Virus record (IMG/VR): IMGVR_UViG_3300018083_000091
Location: 1-31,423 of that record
Reading direction: 5' to 3' (one strand)
DNA length: 31,423 nucleotides
Source: a virus
In this document: piece by piece, positions 13,807 to 21,324 of the stretch
Position numbering within the stretch: position 1 is the stretch's first letter
Layout: each line of letters begins with the position of its first letter
Made by a program: the position numbers and the translations under genes
The notes under the pieces: generated by a model
The model's input: the letters and a program-made list of their open reading frames with translations, nothing else
Told to the model about the DNA's origin: nothing
Database searches by the model: none

Positions 13807-14736
13807 ATGGCCCAATCCGCGCTGACCGTGACGCCGCCGAACCCCACACCGCCGACCAACATGTCCTCTACGGGCACGACGGCGCCTAACCCGCCGAACT
13901 ACAGGCGGAACACCTACGACAATGTGTTCAACCTCGATGCCAACAAGGCGCCGCAGTCGCCCTACGGCGTGAACCCGAACCCGCCGCCGTATTTCGATGA
14001 CGCCGCGGGCGGCGTGGCGCTCTCAGGCCCCGGCACGGGTGCGGTTCTACCCGCCTTCAAGACCAACACGGCGGCGCTGACGGCAGGCACCAGTGCCAAC
14101 GACACCGCAGGCCCCGCGCTCAGTGTGGCGGCGACCGGCGCCGGCGGAACGGGCGTGCACAGCACAGTCGGCACATATCCGGGCACTGGGACACTGCTCA
14201 CCGATGTGTCCGACGCCGGGCCGGTGCCAGCGAGCACCAGCGTTGCGCACGAGGGCGCCGGCACCGAAGTGGTGGTGCAGAAGATCTACGGCGCAACTGC
14301 GAACGACTATAACCCGAATACGTTCCTGCCGTACTCCGGCACGGGCGGCGGCATCGCGGGCGCGGTGGCCGGCACCTGGCAGATGGTGACGGCGTCCACC
14401 GGGCCAGCGCTCCCAGCTCCGTCCGTCGGCGCGGGACCGGTCGCGCCGAACCAGACACACGCATCGAGCCTCTCGCCCACGACTAACCCGACACTCACGA
14501 CCGCCGGCCCGTCGACGGCATCCGGCACCGGCACCGCCACGGTGACTGCGACCGGCGTCGGCTTCACGCCGCAATCGGTCATCTGGGTGAACGGCATTCC
14601 CTATGCGACAACGTATGTGTCGAGCACGTCGCTCACGGCAGTGGCGCCCAAGCGGGCGACGGCCGGCACGCTGCCGGTCAATGTTATCACCGGCGGCGTT
14701 GTCACCACGGCGTCGCAGAATTGGACCTTTACGTAA
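13807..14736 (+). CDS. IPT/TIG-domain structural protein
   Basis: A 309-residue Ala/Thr/Pro/Gly-rich protein, short of charged residues. The last 85 residues (ATVTATGVGFTPQSVIWVNG, STSLTAVAP, TAGTLPVNVITGGVV) match IPT/TIG Ig-like domains, which occur on phage virion surfaces and bind weakly to cell-surface sugars. The rest is low-complexity. Its place before scaffold and capsid genes suggests a decoration or fibre-like protein. The head-decoration role is inferred. Confidence 0.68.
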   Translation: MAQSALTVTPPNPTPPTNMSSTGTTAPNPPNYRRNTYDNVFNLDANKAPQSPYGVNPNPPPYFDDAAGGVALSGPGTGAVLPAFKTNTAALTAGTSANDTAGPALSVAATGAGGTGVHSTVGTYPGTGTLLTDVSDAGPVPASTSVAHEGAGTEVVVQKIYGATANDYNPNTFLPYSGTGGGIAGAVAGTWQMVTASTGPALPAPSVGAGPVAPNQTHASSLSPTTNPTLTTAGPSTASGTGTATVTATGVGFTPQSVIWVNGIPYATTYVSSTSLTAVAPKRATAGTLPVNVITGGVVTTASQNWTFT

Positions 14737-14775
14737 GCGGCCGTACTTAATATCCCGTTCAACAAGGGGCATACG

Positions 14776-15420
14776 ATGCCGAGACTCAAAACGAGCACTA
14801 AGTCTGCCGCCCTTGTTTCACAAAAGAAGCCGAAGCCTAAGCCTGAGCCTGCCGACGTTGATAACCGGAAGACTGTTCCTCAAGAGAAGGCAACAAAAGG
14901 AGACACGATGATGTGGTTTATTGCGCAAGGCTACCCCTACCATGGCGGCCATCCCGACCAGGGCCTTCCAGGCGCACCGCCATACCCCAGCCAGGGCCTT
15001 CCGGGGCAGCCGCCATATCCCAGCCAGGGCTTGCCGTGGGCACCCGGCCATCCCGATCAGGGCTTGCCAGGGCAGCCCCCGCGTCCCGATCAGGGCCTCC
15101 CGGGCCAGCCGCCTTACCCCAGCCAGGGCCTGCCTGGACAGCCGCCCCGCCCCGACCAAGGTTTGCCTGGGCTGCCAGGGTATCCGAGCCAGGGCTTGCC
15201 TGGTGCACCGCCTTACCCCAGCCAGGGACTCCCGGGCACACCGGGCCATCCCGACCAGGGACTGCCTGGGCAGCCCACGACTAAGCCGGCCCCGATTCCG
15301 GGCTTGGAGTGGGTTTATGTGTTCGTCCCGGGCCAAGGCTGGGCCTGGGCCGCGCAGCCGCCCGCGCGGCCGGATCAGGGCTTGCCGACTCCGCCAGCAA
15401 AGCCTGAGCCTAAGAAATAA
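14776..15420 (+). CDS. Collagen-like Leu-Pro-Gly repeat protein with PGxGW end
   Basis: A 214-residue protein if read from ATG 14776 (AAGGGG upstream). A second in-frame ATG at 14908 has a better AAAAGGAG site and would give 170 residues. The extra N-terminal piece is Lys/Pro-rich (VSQKKPKPKPEPADVDN). The body is ten tandem 11-residue units of P-(D/S)-Q-G-L-P-G-x-P-x-x, nine of which contain Leu-Pro-Gly, and an eleventh degenerate copy lies near the end. X-Pro-Gly is the collagen prolyl-hydroxylase target type. Near the C-terminus, EWVYVFVPGQGWAWA carries the PGxGW signature shared with two neighbours. A virion surface role is likely. Modification by the dioxygenase at 24567-25217 is a hypothesis. 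Confidence 0.72.
   Translation: MPRLKTSTKSAALVSQKKPKPKPEPADVDNRKTVPQEKATKGDTMMWFIAQGYPYHGGHPDQGLPGAPPYPSQGLPGQPPYPSQGLPWAPGHPDQGLPGQPPRPDQGLPGQPPYPSQGLPGQPPRPDQGLPGLPGYPSQGLPGAPPYPSQGLPGTPGHPDQGLPGQPTTKPAPIPGLEWVYVFVPGQGWAWAAQPPARPDQGLPTPPAKPEPKK
14953..15282 (+). repeat. Ten tandem 33-base units encoding P-(D/S)-Q-G-L-P-G-x-P-x-x
   Basis: Ten imperfect in-frame copies of a 33-base unit start at 14953. Two alternating versions, PDQGLPG and PSQGLPG, are interleaved. Such arrays are prone to length change by recombination. Confidence 0.85.
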
Positions 15421-15427
15421 CGCGGAT

Positions 15428-15458
15428 GGGCGGGCGCAAAATCCCATTGCGCCCGCCC
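15428..15458. terminator. Strong hairpin, terminator-like
   Basis: GGGCGGGCGCAA (15428-15439) pairs perfectly with TTGCGCCCGCCC (15447-15458) across the 7-base loop AATCCCA. It lies between the Leu-Pro-Gly repeat gene and the 53-residue gene. No T-run follows, so it may act as an attenuator or RNA-stability element rather than a full terminator. Confidence 0.55.
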
Positions 15459-15486
15459 GTTCAAACCATTCAAGATGGAGGGTTCC

Positions 15487-15648
15487 ATGGCGCCTACATC
15501 GATCAACGAGCCTCTGACTCCTGCCCTTGAGGAGGGGGCTCCCATCGAGCAGCCGGAACAGCCGCAGCAGCAGCCCGTCTATGTGTTCGTGCCCGGCACC
15601 GGCTGGACCTGGGCATTAAAGCCCGAGCAGCAGCCCGCTGGGGGCTGA
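15487..15648 (+). CDS. 53-residue PGxGW-motif protein
   Basis: An open frame from ATG 15487 (GGAGGG nearby) with a Gln/Pro-rich N-terminus (EQPEQPQQQP) followed by VYVFVPGTGWTWALKP. This closely matches VYVFVPGQGWAWAAQP at the end of the 14776-15420 protein and GIPGYGWRYV in the 12958-13428 protein. It looks like the bare shared C-terminal domain without a repeat array. Confidence 0.66.
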   Translation: MAPTSINEPLTPALEEGAPIEQPEQPQQQPVYVFVPGTGWTWALKPEQQPAGG

Positions 15649-15649
15649 C

Positions 15650-16387
15650 ATGGCATTGGCCGTGGTTAGCGTAGCGAGGAGCGGCTTGCCGGTGGTCGAG
15701 GCCACTACCGGCCTGCCGGTCACCGAGGCCGCCAACGCGCGCGGCATTGCGGTGACGAAGGTCGCCGATCGCGGGCTGCCGGTGGTGTTCGTGACCACGG
15801 CCGGCGTTCCGGTGCCGAATCCATTCACGAATCTCAATCCTGCCGACCAGTTCGGCATGACGCTGAGCAACAAAAACCTCACGGCGACCGCCTCGGGGCT
15901 GGCCGGCGTGCGGTCGGTGCAGAGTTTCGGGGCCGGCAGGTATTACTGGGAATACAGGTTCGACGTCCTCACAAGTGCTGGGATTAGTGCCGGCATGGCC
16001 ACGGCCGCGGCCGACTTGACGGTCGCTCTTTTGGGCGCTGGAACGGTGCATGTGCGGCGGGCGGGCGGCCTCTTCGTCGACAATATCAGTTCCGGCCTCG
16101 GCATTGGGTTGCGCGCTGCCGGCAGCATTGTCGCGGTTGCCGTCAACCTGGTGTCGCAAACGATCTGGTTTCGCGAGGTGTCCCCCACCATGGGCGACTG
16201 GAACGGCATTCCGGGGGCCGATCCGGCAGCGGGGACATCCGGCCTGAGCATCTCCACCCTGGGGCTGCCGTTGTTTGCCGCGATCGGGGGCGGCCTCGCG
16301 GGCGAGCGCGCCACCGCGAATTTTGGCGCCACGGCATTCGCCGGCGTGGCGCCGTTCAACTTCACGGCTGGGCTTCCCGCGGGATAG
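15650..16387 (+). CDS. SPRY-like domain virion protein
   Basis: A 245-residue protein. Residues about 70-240 have the sequence rhythm of SPRY domains: MTLSNKNLTATASGLAGVRS, FGAGRYYWEYRFD, IWFREVSPTMGDWNG and a late NFGATAF...APFNFT. SPRY domains are beta-sandwich binding modules and appear in phage structural proteins. The N-terminal 50 residues have repeated GLPVV-type segments (SGLPVVEATTGLPVTEAA, DRGLPVVFVTTAGVPV). Start at 15650, one base after the previous stop. A surface or decoration function is likely but not proven. Confidence 0.68.
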   Translation: MALAVVSVARSGLPVVEATTGLPVTEAANARGIAVTKVADRGLPVVFVTTAGVPVPNPFTNLNPADQFGMTLSNKNLTATASGLAGVRSVQSFGAGRYYWEYRFDVLTSAGISAGMATAAADLTVALLGAGTVHVRRAGGLFVDNISSGLGIGLRAAGSIVAVAVNLVSQTIWFREVSPTMGDWNGIPGADPAAGTSGLSISTLGLPLFAAIGGGLAGERATANFGATAFAGVAPFNFTAGLPAG

Positions 16388-16396
16388 GGCCGTGAC

Positions 16397-16732
16397 ATGA
16401 GCGACCAGCGATTGGATTTGATCGAGGTGTCGCCCGGGCTCTGGCGGATACGGAGAGACGTGCCGCAGCCCGCGCGCTCCGACTTGCCGCTGCCGAACGT
16501 GATCAGCGACACGATGCCGCCAACGGAGCAGGTCGATGGGAAATTCTACGAGAGCAAGGCCAAATTCCGCGCGGTCGGCCGCAGCCTCGGGCTCACCGAA
16601 GTCGGGACCGAGCGGCCAAAGCCGAGGAGGCGTCATGTCGAAACCCGCGAAACGAAAGTCGAGCGGCGGCGGACGCTCGAACGGGTCCTCGCGGAGTACA
16701 GGCAAGGCCGAAGAGCGCGAAGGCCCGCATGA
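16397..16732 (+). CDS. Small basic phage protein, unknown function
   Basis: A 111-residue protein with a hydrophobic N-terminus (LDLIEVSPGLWRIRRDV), then EQVDGKFYESKAKFRAVGRS and a strongly basic helical end. The DGKFYESK segment recurs in phage proteins encoded near the scaffold and capsid genes. No enzyme motif. Its last 98 bases overlap the next gene in another frame. Confidence 0.62.
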   Translation: MSDQRLDLIEVSPGLWRIRRDVPQPARSDLPLPNVISDTMPPTEQVDGKFYESKAKFRAVGRSLGLTEVGTERPKPRRRHVETRETKVERRRTLERVLAEYRQGRRARRPA

Positions 16733-16877
16733 GCGGCGGGTGCGAATGCTGGCAGAGGCCGTGATGTCGGAGGCTTATCGGCGTAACGGGCCGCCGACGC
16801 GAGAGGAAGTCAAGGCGGTGATGGACGACCAGCAGTGGATGGAGGCTTGGTATGCCGAGTACGCGCGCGAAGCTTAA
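16635..16877 (+). CDS. Small phage protein, unknown function
   Basis: An 80-residue protein from ATG 16635 with an excellent GAGGAGG upstream. The N-terminus is Lys/Ser/Gly-rich (KPAKRKSSGGGRSNGSSRST). The C-terminal half is folded-looking (TREEVKAVMDDQQWMEAWYA). It overlaps the previous gene by 98 bases, each in its own frame. It may be a scaffold accessory or head protein. Confidence 0.58.
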   Translation: MSKPAKRKSSGGGRSNGSSRSTGKAEEREGPHERRVRMLAEAVMSEAYRRNGPPTREEVKAVMDDQQWMEAWYAEYAREA

Positions 16878-17043
16878 ACGTTCGCGAGCCAAGTGTGATG
16901 CGCTCGCCATGGATCATCCGCCCCTTGACGAGTTGCTTTATCTGATAGAGCCGTTGTTGCGCGCTGGTATAAATCTGCAGACGGCATATGCCATAGCTGT
17001 ACTGCTCCGACCAACCACGGATAGGAAAGCTAATTTGCCATAG
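16852..17043 (+). CDS. 63-residue protein resembling the scaffold C-terminal motif
   Basis: The ATG at 16852 has GGAGG seven bases upstream. Residues 22-54 (HPPLDELLYLIEPLLRAGIN, LQTAYAIAVLLRP) closely match HPRLDELGDLIERELKLGFD, LPTAYQRADLLRP in the scaffold-like protein at 17292-18584. It thus looks like a stand-alone copy of the scaffold protein's capsid-interacting tail, either functional or a remnant of duplication. Confidence 0.58.
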   Translation: MPSTRAKLKRSRAKCDALAMDHPPLDELLYLIEPLLRAGINLQTAYAIAVLLRPTTDRKANLP

Positions 17044-17083
17044 GAATGCCATCCAAAGGTTTTGAATGCCATCCAAAAGTCTG
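17044..17083 (+). repeat. 20-base tandem duplication over a start codon
   Basis: GAATGCCATCCAAA occurs at 17044-17057 and again at 17064-17077, 20 bases apart. The second copy is the true start of the 17066 gene. The first copy would start the same MPSK in another frame. Confidence 0.7.
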
Positions 17084-17230
17084 GCCCAGAAACGCTTCAT
17101 GCAGGCGGTTGCCCACTCCAAGGAGTTCGCCGACAAGGTTGACGTGCCGCAGTCTGTCGGCAAAGAGTTTGCCCGCGCCGACAAACGCCGTGACAAGATC
17201 GCGCGCGCGATGCTAGTGCGCCAGCGCTAA
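17066..17230 (+). CDS. DUF3008-type small protein
   Basis: An open frame from ATG 17066 of 54 residues: MPSKSLAQKRFMQAVAHSKE continuing with VGKEFARADKRRDKI. MPxKSxAQxRFM is the signature of DUF3008-type phage proteins, which are small, basic and head-associated. It is usually missed because of its length. It sits just before the scaffold gene. Confidence 0.65.
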   Translation: MPSKSLAQKRFMQAVAHSKEFADKVDVPQSVGKEFARADKRRDKIARAMLVRQR

Positions 17231-17291
17231 AGCTGCTGGTGAAAACTCTCCTGACGATCCACCGCCGGTTCAATGCCGGCCAGGAGAGCAT

Positions 17292-18584
17292 ATGTCCGAG
17301 ACCAACATCGCGCCGAGCGCGCCCGCGCCTTCAGCCCCCGCACCCGCTCCCGCTCCGTCCAACGAGATGGCGATCGCGCCGGCCGCTCCGCCGCCGTCGA
17401 CGGTCGGCTCGCAAGCCCCCGACAAGCCGGCGCAGGACGTCGTCAAAGGCCCCGCCGAGCATCGCCGCGACGTTATCCGCAGGGCGTTCCAGCGCACCAC
17501 CGAGCCGGAGGCGGCGAAGCCCAGGATGGGCCACAACCAACCGCCCGAACCGATGGAGCGCGAGAAGCCGCCGCTCGACCTCAAGAAGAAGCCGACCGAG
17601 CAAACGGGTTCCGATGCACCGCGCGAGCGCGCAGAACATGGCCATTTTGCTGCAAAAGCTACGCCGGAAAACGAGAAAAATATTCCGAGAAATATTCCGG
17701 GGGGGCAGTCAACCCCCGCTCCAACCCGGCCGCCTGCACCTCCGGCAACATGGAACATCGTGCAGTTGCCTGCGGACGCTCCCCATCGCAACCCGCCGCG
17801 GCGCTGGAGCCAGCAAGCTCAGGCCGAGTGGGCCGCGGCGCCGGAGAGCGTGCGCGCCAGCGTCCAGCGCATGAACAAGGAGTTCTCGCAGCACTACGGC
17901 CGCATGCGCGCCGACACCGAGGCGATGAATGCCATCCGGCCATTTCACCAGATGGCGCAGCAGCACGGTACGACGCTCGACCGTGCGCTCAACAATTACG
18001 TCGGTATGGAGAATAAGCTGCGGGCCGACCCGATCGCCGGGCTCGACCTCATTGTCAACAATCTCAATCTGCACACGCCGGACGGCCAGAAGCTGACGCT
18101 TCGCGACATCGCGTGGCATGTGCTAAATCAAACGCCGGACCAGCACAAGACATTGCAGCTCGCCAACACGCAGACCGCCATCTCACATCAGATGGGGCAA
18201 CTGCACCAACAGCAGCAGGCTATTGCACGCGGTTTGCAACAGTTGCATTATGAGCGGCGCTTTTCTCACACACGCGCGGGCGTCGACCGGTTCGCCGAGA
18301 CCCACCCGCGCCTGGACGAGCTAGGCGATTTGATCGAAAGGGAATTGAAGCTCGGCTTCGATCTCCCGACGGCCTACCAGCGGGCAGACCTTCTAAGGCC
18401 TGCCACGCACGCGGCTCAAACCCGCACCTCAGCGGCTCAAACCCGCACTTCCGACCGGTCAATACACGGCGCGCCCGATAGCGGCTCCTCGAACGGAGTC
18501 TCGCGTTCGCGCTCCGACAGTAAACCGGTTGGCCGCCGCGACTCGATTGCCAACGCCATCAAGCGCGTCAACGGGTCGCTTTGA
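17292..18584 (+). CDS. Scaffold-like protein
   Basis: A 430-residue protein directly before the major capsid gene, the normal place of a scaffold. It has a Pro/Ala-rich disordered N-terminus, the motif MGHNQPPEP near residue 80, then a long helical region (RWSQQAQAEWAAAPESVRAS to NYVGMENKLRADP, and LQLANTQTAISHQMGQLHQQ). A conserved tail HPRLDELGDLIERELKLGFD...AYQRADLLRP follows near residues 337-370. High helix content and acidic/basic ends fit scaffolds that guide capsid assembly and then leave. A G7 run at 17699-17705 is in frame. An AAQTRTS peptide repeat lies near 18410-18447. Confidence 0.72.
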   Translation: MSETNIAPSAPAPSAPAPAPAPSNEMAIAPAAPPPSTVGSQAPDKPAQDVVKGPAEHRRDVIRRAFQRTTEPEAAKPRMGHNQPPEPMEREKPPLDLKKKPTEQTGSDAPRERAEHGHFAAKATPENEKNIPRNIPGGQSTPAPTRPPAPPATWNIVQLPADAPHRNPPRRWSQQAQAEWAAAPESVRASVQRMNKEFSQHYGRMRADTEAMNAIRPFHQMAQQHGTTLDRALNNYVGMENKLRADPIAGLDLIVNNLNLHTPDGQKLTLRDIAWHVLNQTPDQHKTLQLANTQTAISHQMGQLHQQQQAIARGLQQLHYERRFSHTRAGVDRFAETHPRLDELGDLIERELKLGFDLPTAYQRADLLRPATHAAQTRTSAAQTRTSDRSIHGAPDSGSSNGVSRSRSDSKPVGRRDSIANAIKRVNGSL

Positions 18585-18639
18585 GGTTTGACCCCGTAGA
18601 GCCCGCCAGGCGCTGCCGGCGCGGCCGTGGAGCGCGTCC

Positions 18640-19677
18640 ATGCCGAATATCACGACAAATGCCCAATATCAGCAGATCCTCTCGATGAGCCTGGAGGACC
18701 GATCTTCGGGCTACCAGGATCTCGTCTCGAACAACAACGCACTTCTCGCGGTTCTCAAGCGCAAAGGCATGTGGCAGACATACAGTGGCCCGCGCATCCG
18801 CGAGACGCTGCAAATAGGGAAGCAGACGGCCCAGTGGTACTCGGGCTACGACCAACTGCTCAACCCGGCGATCGATTTATTCAATGACGCGTTTTTCGAG
18901 CCCAAGATGGTCGTCGTGCCGATCATCTTGTCGTCCCAGGAATTGCTCAACAATCAGGGCGAGGCGCAGCTGCTCGACGTGTTCGATTCCTACATTTCAG
19001 CCGCCGAGAAGAGCCTTAGCGACACCATGGATGCCGGCGTTTACAGCGACGGCACGGCCAACGGCAACAAGCAGATCACTGGGCTCGCAACCGCGGTGCC
19101 CATCACCACCACCAGCGGCGTGTATGGCGGCATCGATCGCGCCACGGCGACAATCTGGCGAACGACCACGTTCGACGCGAGCGGCGGCGCCGGCAGCGTG
19201 TCGCTCTCGGCAATCGGCACGCAGGTGACCTCGACAACCATTCGGCCAATGTTGAACTTTGTGATGACGCGGCAATCGCGCGGCCGCGACTACGCCGACC
19301 TGCTGATCATGTCGCCGGAACACTATTCGGCCTATGACGCGGCCACGATCGCGATCCAGCGCCAGACCAATGAAACATCTTTGGGCAAGTTAGGCTTCAG
19401 TGCGCTCGAATACATCGGCGGCGGAAAGCGCGCCGAGATCGTGCTCGACGGCGGCATCGGCTCGAACATGCCGGCCAACACCACCTTCGGCCTCAACACC
19501 GACAGCTTGCGCCTGCGCTATCACCCTTCGCGCAACTTCGACAAGTTGTTTGACGGCGACGGGCAGATGCCCATCGACAAGGACGCTGTCGCTCAGTTCA
19601 TCGGATGGATGGGTGAACTCACGATGGTCAACCCATTATTTTCTTGGCGCATGTACGACTCCAACCCAGCCGCCTGA
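18640..19677 (+). CDS. Major capsid protein
   Basis: A 345-residue protein with a GGAG ribosome site. Its size, position after the scaffold-like gene, and balanced composition rich in Thr, Ala, Gly and Ser fit a major capsid protein. Recognisable segments include SMSLEDRSSGYQDLVSNNNA, DAFFEPKMVVVPIILSSQEL, MTRQSRGRDYADLLIMSPEH and the end FIGWMGELTMVNPLFSWRMY. The last is a common ending of podovirus capsid proteins. It probably adopts the HK97 fold, which is family knowledge. Three hairpins follow the gene. Confidence 0.88.
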   Translation: MPNITTNAQYQQILSMSLEDRSSGYQDLVSNNNALLAVLKRKGMWQTYSGPRIRETLQIGKQTAQWYSGYDQLLNPAIDLFNDAFFEPKMVVVPIILSSQELLNNQGEAQLLDVFDSYISAAEKSLSDTMDAGVYSDGTANGNKQITGLATAVPITTTSGVYGGIDRATATIWRTTTFDASGGAGSVSLSAIGTQVTSTTIRPMLNFVMTRQSRGRDYADLLIMSPEHYSAYDAATIAIQRQTNETSLGKLGFSALEYIGGGKRAEIVLDGGIGSNMPANTTFGLNTDSLRLRYHPSRNFDKLFDGDGQMPIDKDAVAQFIGWMGELTMVNPLFSWRMYDSNPAA

Positions 19678-19693
19678 TGAACGGCTGATGAAT

Positions 19694-19810
19694 GCTCGCG
19701 AGGGGTAACCAGCCTCTCACGAGCTAGGCCGCCGTTTTACTTGGGAGAGTTTTACGGCGGCCCGCCAAGCGTCACCGCCCGTTCCTGTCCTTCGGGCGGG
19801 CGGTGACGCT
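19694..19810. terminator. Three consecutive hairpins after the capsid gene
   Basis: The first hairpin is 19694-19705 with 19713-19724, 11 of 12 pairs including one G-T. The second is 19727-19735 with 19754-19762, nine pairs. The third is 19768-19781 with 19797-19810, fourteen perfect pairs around AGCGTCACCGCCCG. They fill the gap between the capsid gene and 19846. No T-run follows the last stem. They probably terminate or stabilise the capsid mRNA, so capsid is made in excess over downstream tail proteins. Confidence 0.6.
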
Positions 19811-19845
19811 CACGAAACGTAACAGCGATGTAACGAGGTAATCAC

Positions 19846-20583
19846 ATGCCAGCGACGAATCCCGACGATCTGCTGATCGTGCAGTTCAAGACTCTCGCGC
19901 TCGAAAATGAGGACAAGAGCAAACTCGCGGGCCGGCCGATTTTCGATGACGTCGAGCAGGTGGAGATCCGCGGCCCCGGCTCGCGCAATTCGTCGGTGCA
20001 GCCGGCGAGCGCGGTGTGGGCTTGGGTGGACGACCCCTACACCGGCCGGCAGCGGCAGGTGACCTACGCCGAGCGGTTCAACCGGCAATACCAGCAGTTC
20101 AAGGAGCACCAGACACAGACTGCGTCGGGCACGCCGCTGGCGATGCTGCCGTTCCTGACCGAAGGGAAACGGGCCGAGCTGCGGGCGCTCAATGTCTACA
20201 CGGTCGAGGCGCTCGCCGCCGTCGACGGCCAGGAACTCAAGAACCTCGGGCATGGCGGGCGCGAACTCAAGAACAAGGCGGAGGAGTACATCGCCAGGGC
20301 CATGCAGGCTGCCCCCGACATGCAATTGCGGGCGCAGTTGGAAGCCCTGCGGGCGCGCGCGGAAGTGCTGGAAGCCGACAACGCGATGCTGAAGGGGAAA
20401 GCCGTCCCATCGCCTACAAACGCTGCCGAGGAGAGTCCTGCCGATACTGCCTTTGACGACATGAGCGTCGAGCAACTGCGCGACTATATCGCGACCCACA
20501 CCGGCGTGGAGCCGGTCGGCACGCCGAGCCGCAAGAACCTGCTTCGGATGGCGGCGGAGGCACGGCCCAACAAGGCAGCGTAA
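19846..20583 (+). CDS. Head/tail-region protein with helix-hairpin-helix-like segment
   Basis: A 245-residue protein. Residues 1-110 hold a conserved part (VEIRGPGSRNSSVQPASAVW, VDDPYTGRQRQVTYAERFNR). Residues 112-152 (LNVYTVEALAAVDGQELKNL, GHGG, LKNKAEEYI) resemble a helix-hairpin-helix. A coiled-coil follows at 158-182. The end (MSVEQLRDYIATHTGVEP, SRKNLLRMAAEA) looks like a small SAP/LEM-type helical unit. It follows the capsid gene and may be a DNA-binding head protein or connector. No catalytic role is visible. Confidence 0.66.
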   Translation: MPATNPDDLLIVQFKTLALENEDKSKLAGRPIFDDVEQVEIRGPGSRNSSVQPASAVWAWVDDPYTGRQRQVTYAERFNRQYQQFKEHQTQTASGTPLAMLPFLTEGKRAELRALNVYTVEALAAVDGQELKNLGHGGRELKNKAEEYIARAMQAAPDMQLRAQLEALRARAEVLEADNAMLKGKAVPSPTNAAEESPADTAFDDMSVEQLRDYIATHTGVEPVGTPSRKNLLRMAAEARPNKAA

Positions 20584-21314
20584 TGACCCTATTGACGGTG
20601 GTGAATGACGTTTGCGCGGCGGTCGGCGTCCATCAGACGACGTCCGTGGTCGCCAATATCAACGCCAACCGCACCATGTTCGAGATGCTGGCGCTGGCCA
20701 ACGAGATGGCGGCGCGCATCGCCGGCGACATGCGCGACTGGACGATGCTGCGCAAGCAGACGACGTTGACCGGCACTGGCGTGCTGGTGGGCAACGTCAT
20801 GACCGGTACCGAGGCATTCCCCTTGCCGGCCGACTACCTGCGCATGCTGACCAACTCCCACGTCTGGCGCTCGACCTCGACGCTACAGCCGATGCAGTTT
20901 GTTCCCAACACCGACGAGTGGCTGCAACGCCGCTCGGCCAACTGGTCCCACGCCTGGGGCGAATGGACGATCTTTGGCGGGCAGATACACATCTGGCCAA
21001 TCATGGGCGTGGGCACGACGGCAAGATTTTCCTATCTCGACAAGAACCCCATCGCGCTGGCCTCAAGCGGCTTCGGCGACCGCTTCGTGGCCGACGGCGA
21101 CACCTATCGCTTGCCCGAGCGCATCCTCAAGCTCGGCATGCTCTGGCAGTGGAAGGCCAACAAGGGCTCGCCCTACGCCGAGGACATGGGCACCTGGGGC
21201 GACGCCATGGCCCTTGCGATGGGGACTGACAGTCCGGCGCCGATCATCATCGATCGCCTGCCGATCTCGGCGCATGCCCGCACGGCATATCCCTGGCAGG
21301 TGCCGACGCCATGA
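20583..21314 (+). CDS. Head-tail adaptor protein (P22 gp4-like)
   Basis: A 243-residue protein whose ATG overlaps the previous TAA. The pattern MLALANEMAARIAGDMRDWT, FPLPADYLRMLTNSHVW and FVADGDTYRLPERILKLGML with WQWKANKGSPYAEDM is typical of podovirus phage adaptors that close the portal and accept the tail hub. The order of portal, capsid, adaptor and hub supports it. Confidence 0.74.
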   Translation: MTLLTVVNDVCAAVGVHQTTSVVANINANRTMFEMLALANEMAARIAGDMRDWTMLRKQTTLTGTGVLVGNVMTGTEAFPLPADYLRMLTNSHVWRSTSTLQPMQFVPNTDEWLQRRSANWSHAWGEWTIFGGQIHIWPIMGVGTTARFSYLDKNPIALASSGFGDRFVADGDTYRLPERILKLGMLWQWKANKGSPYAEDMGTWGDAMALAMGTDSPAPIIIDRLPISAHARTAYPWQVPTP

Positions 21315-21324
21315 GTAATGCATC

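Noticed and set aside
14953-15282. CRISPR-like array
   Set aside because: The repeats are contiguous and in frame within a coding sequence, with no unique spacers.
15503-16705. Minus-strand open frame of 400 codons
   Set aside because: Antisense to the SPRY-like gene and neighbours, with Arg/Pro/His-rich composition typical of shadow frames.
17699-17705. G7 run as a programmed frameshift site in the scaffold-like gene
   Set aside because: The main frame runs through to the conserved C-terminal motif, and no alternative frame gives a recognisable product.
19688-19708. Six-codon frame MNAREG after the capsid gene
   Set aside because: Too short and embedded in the first hairpin; no support.
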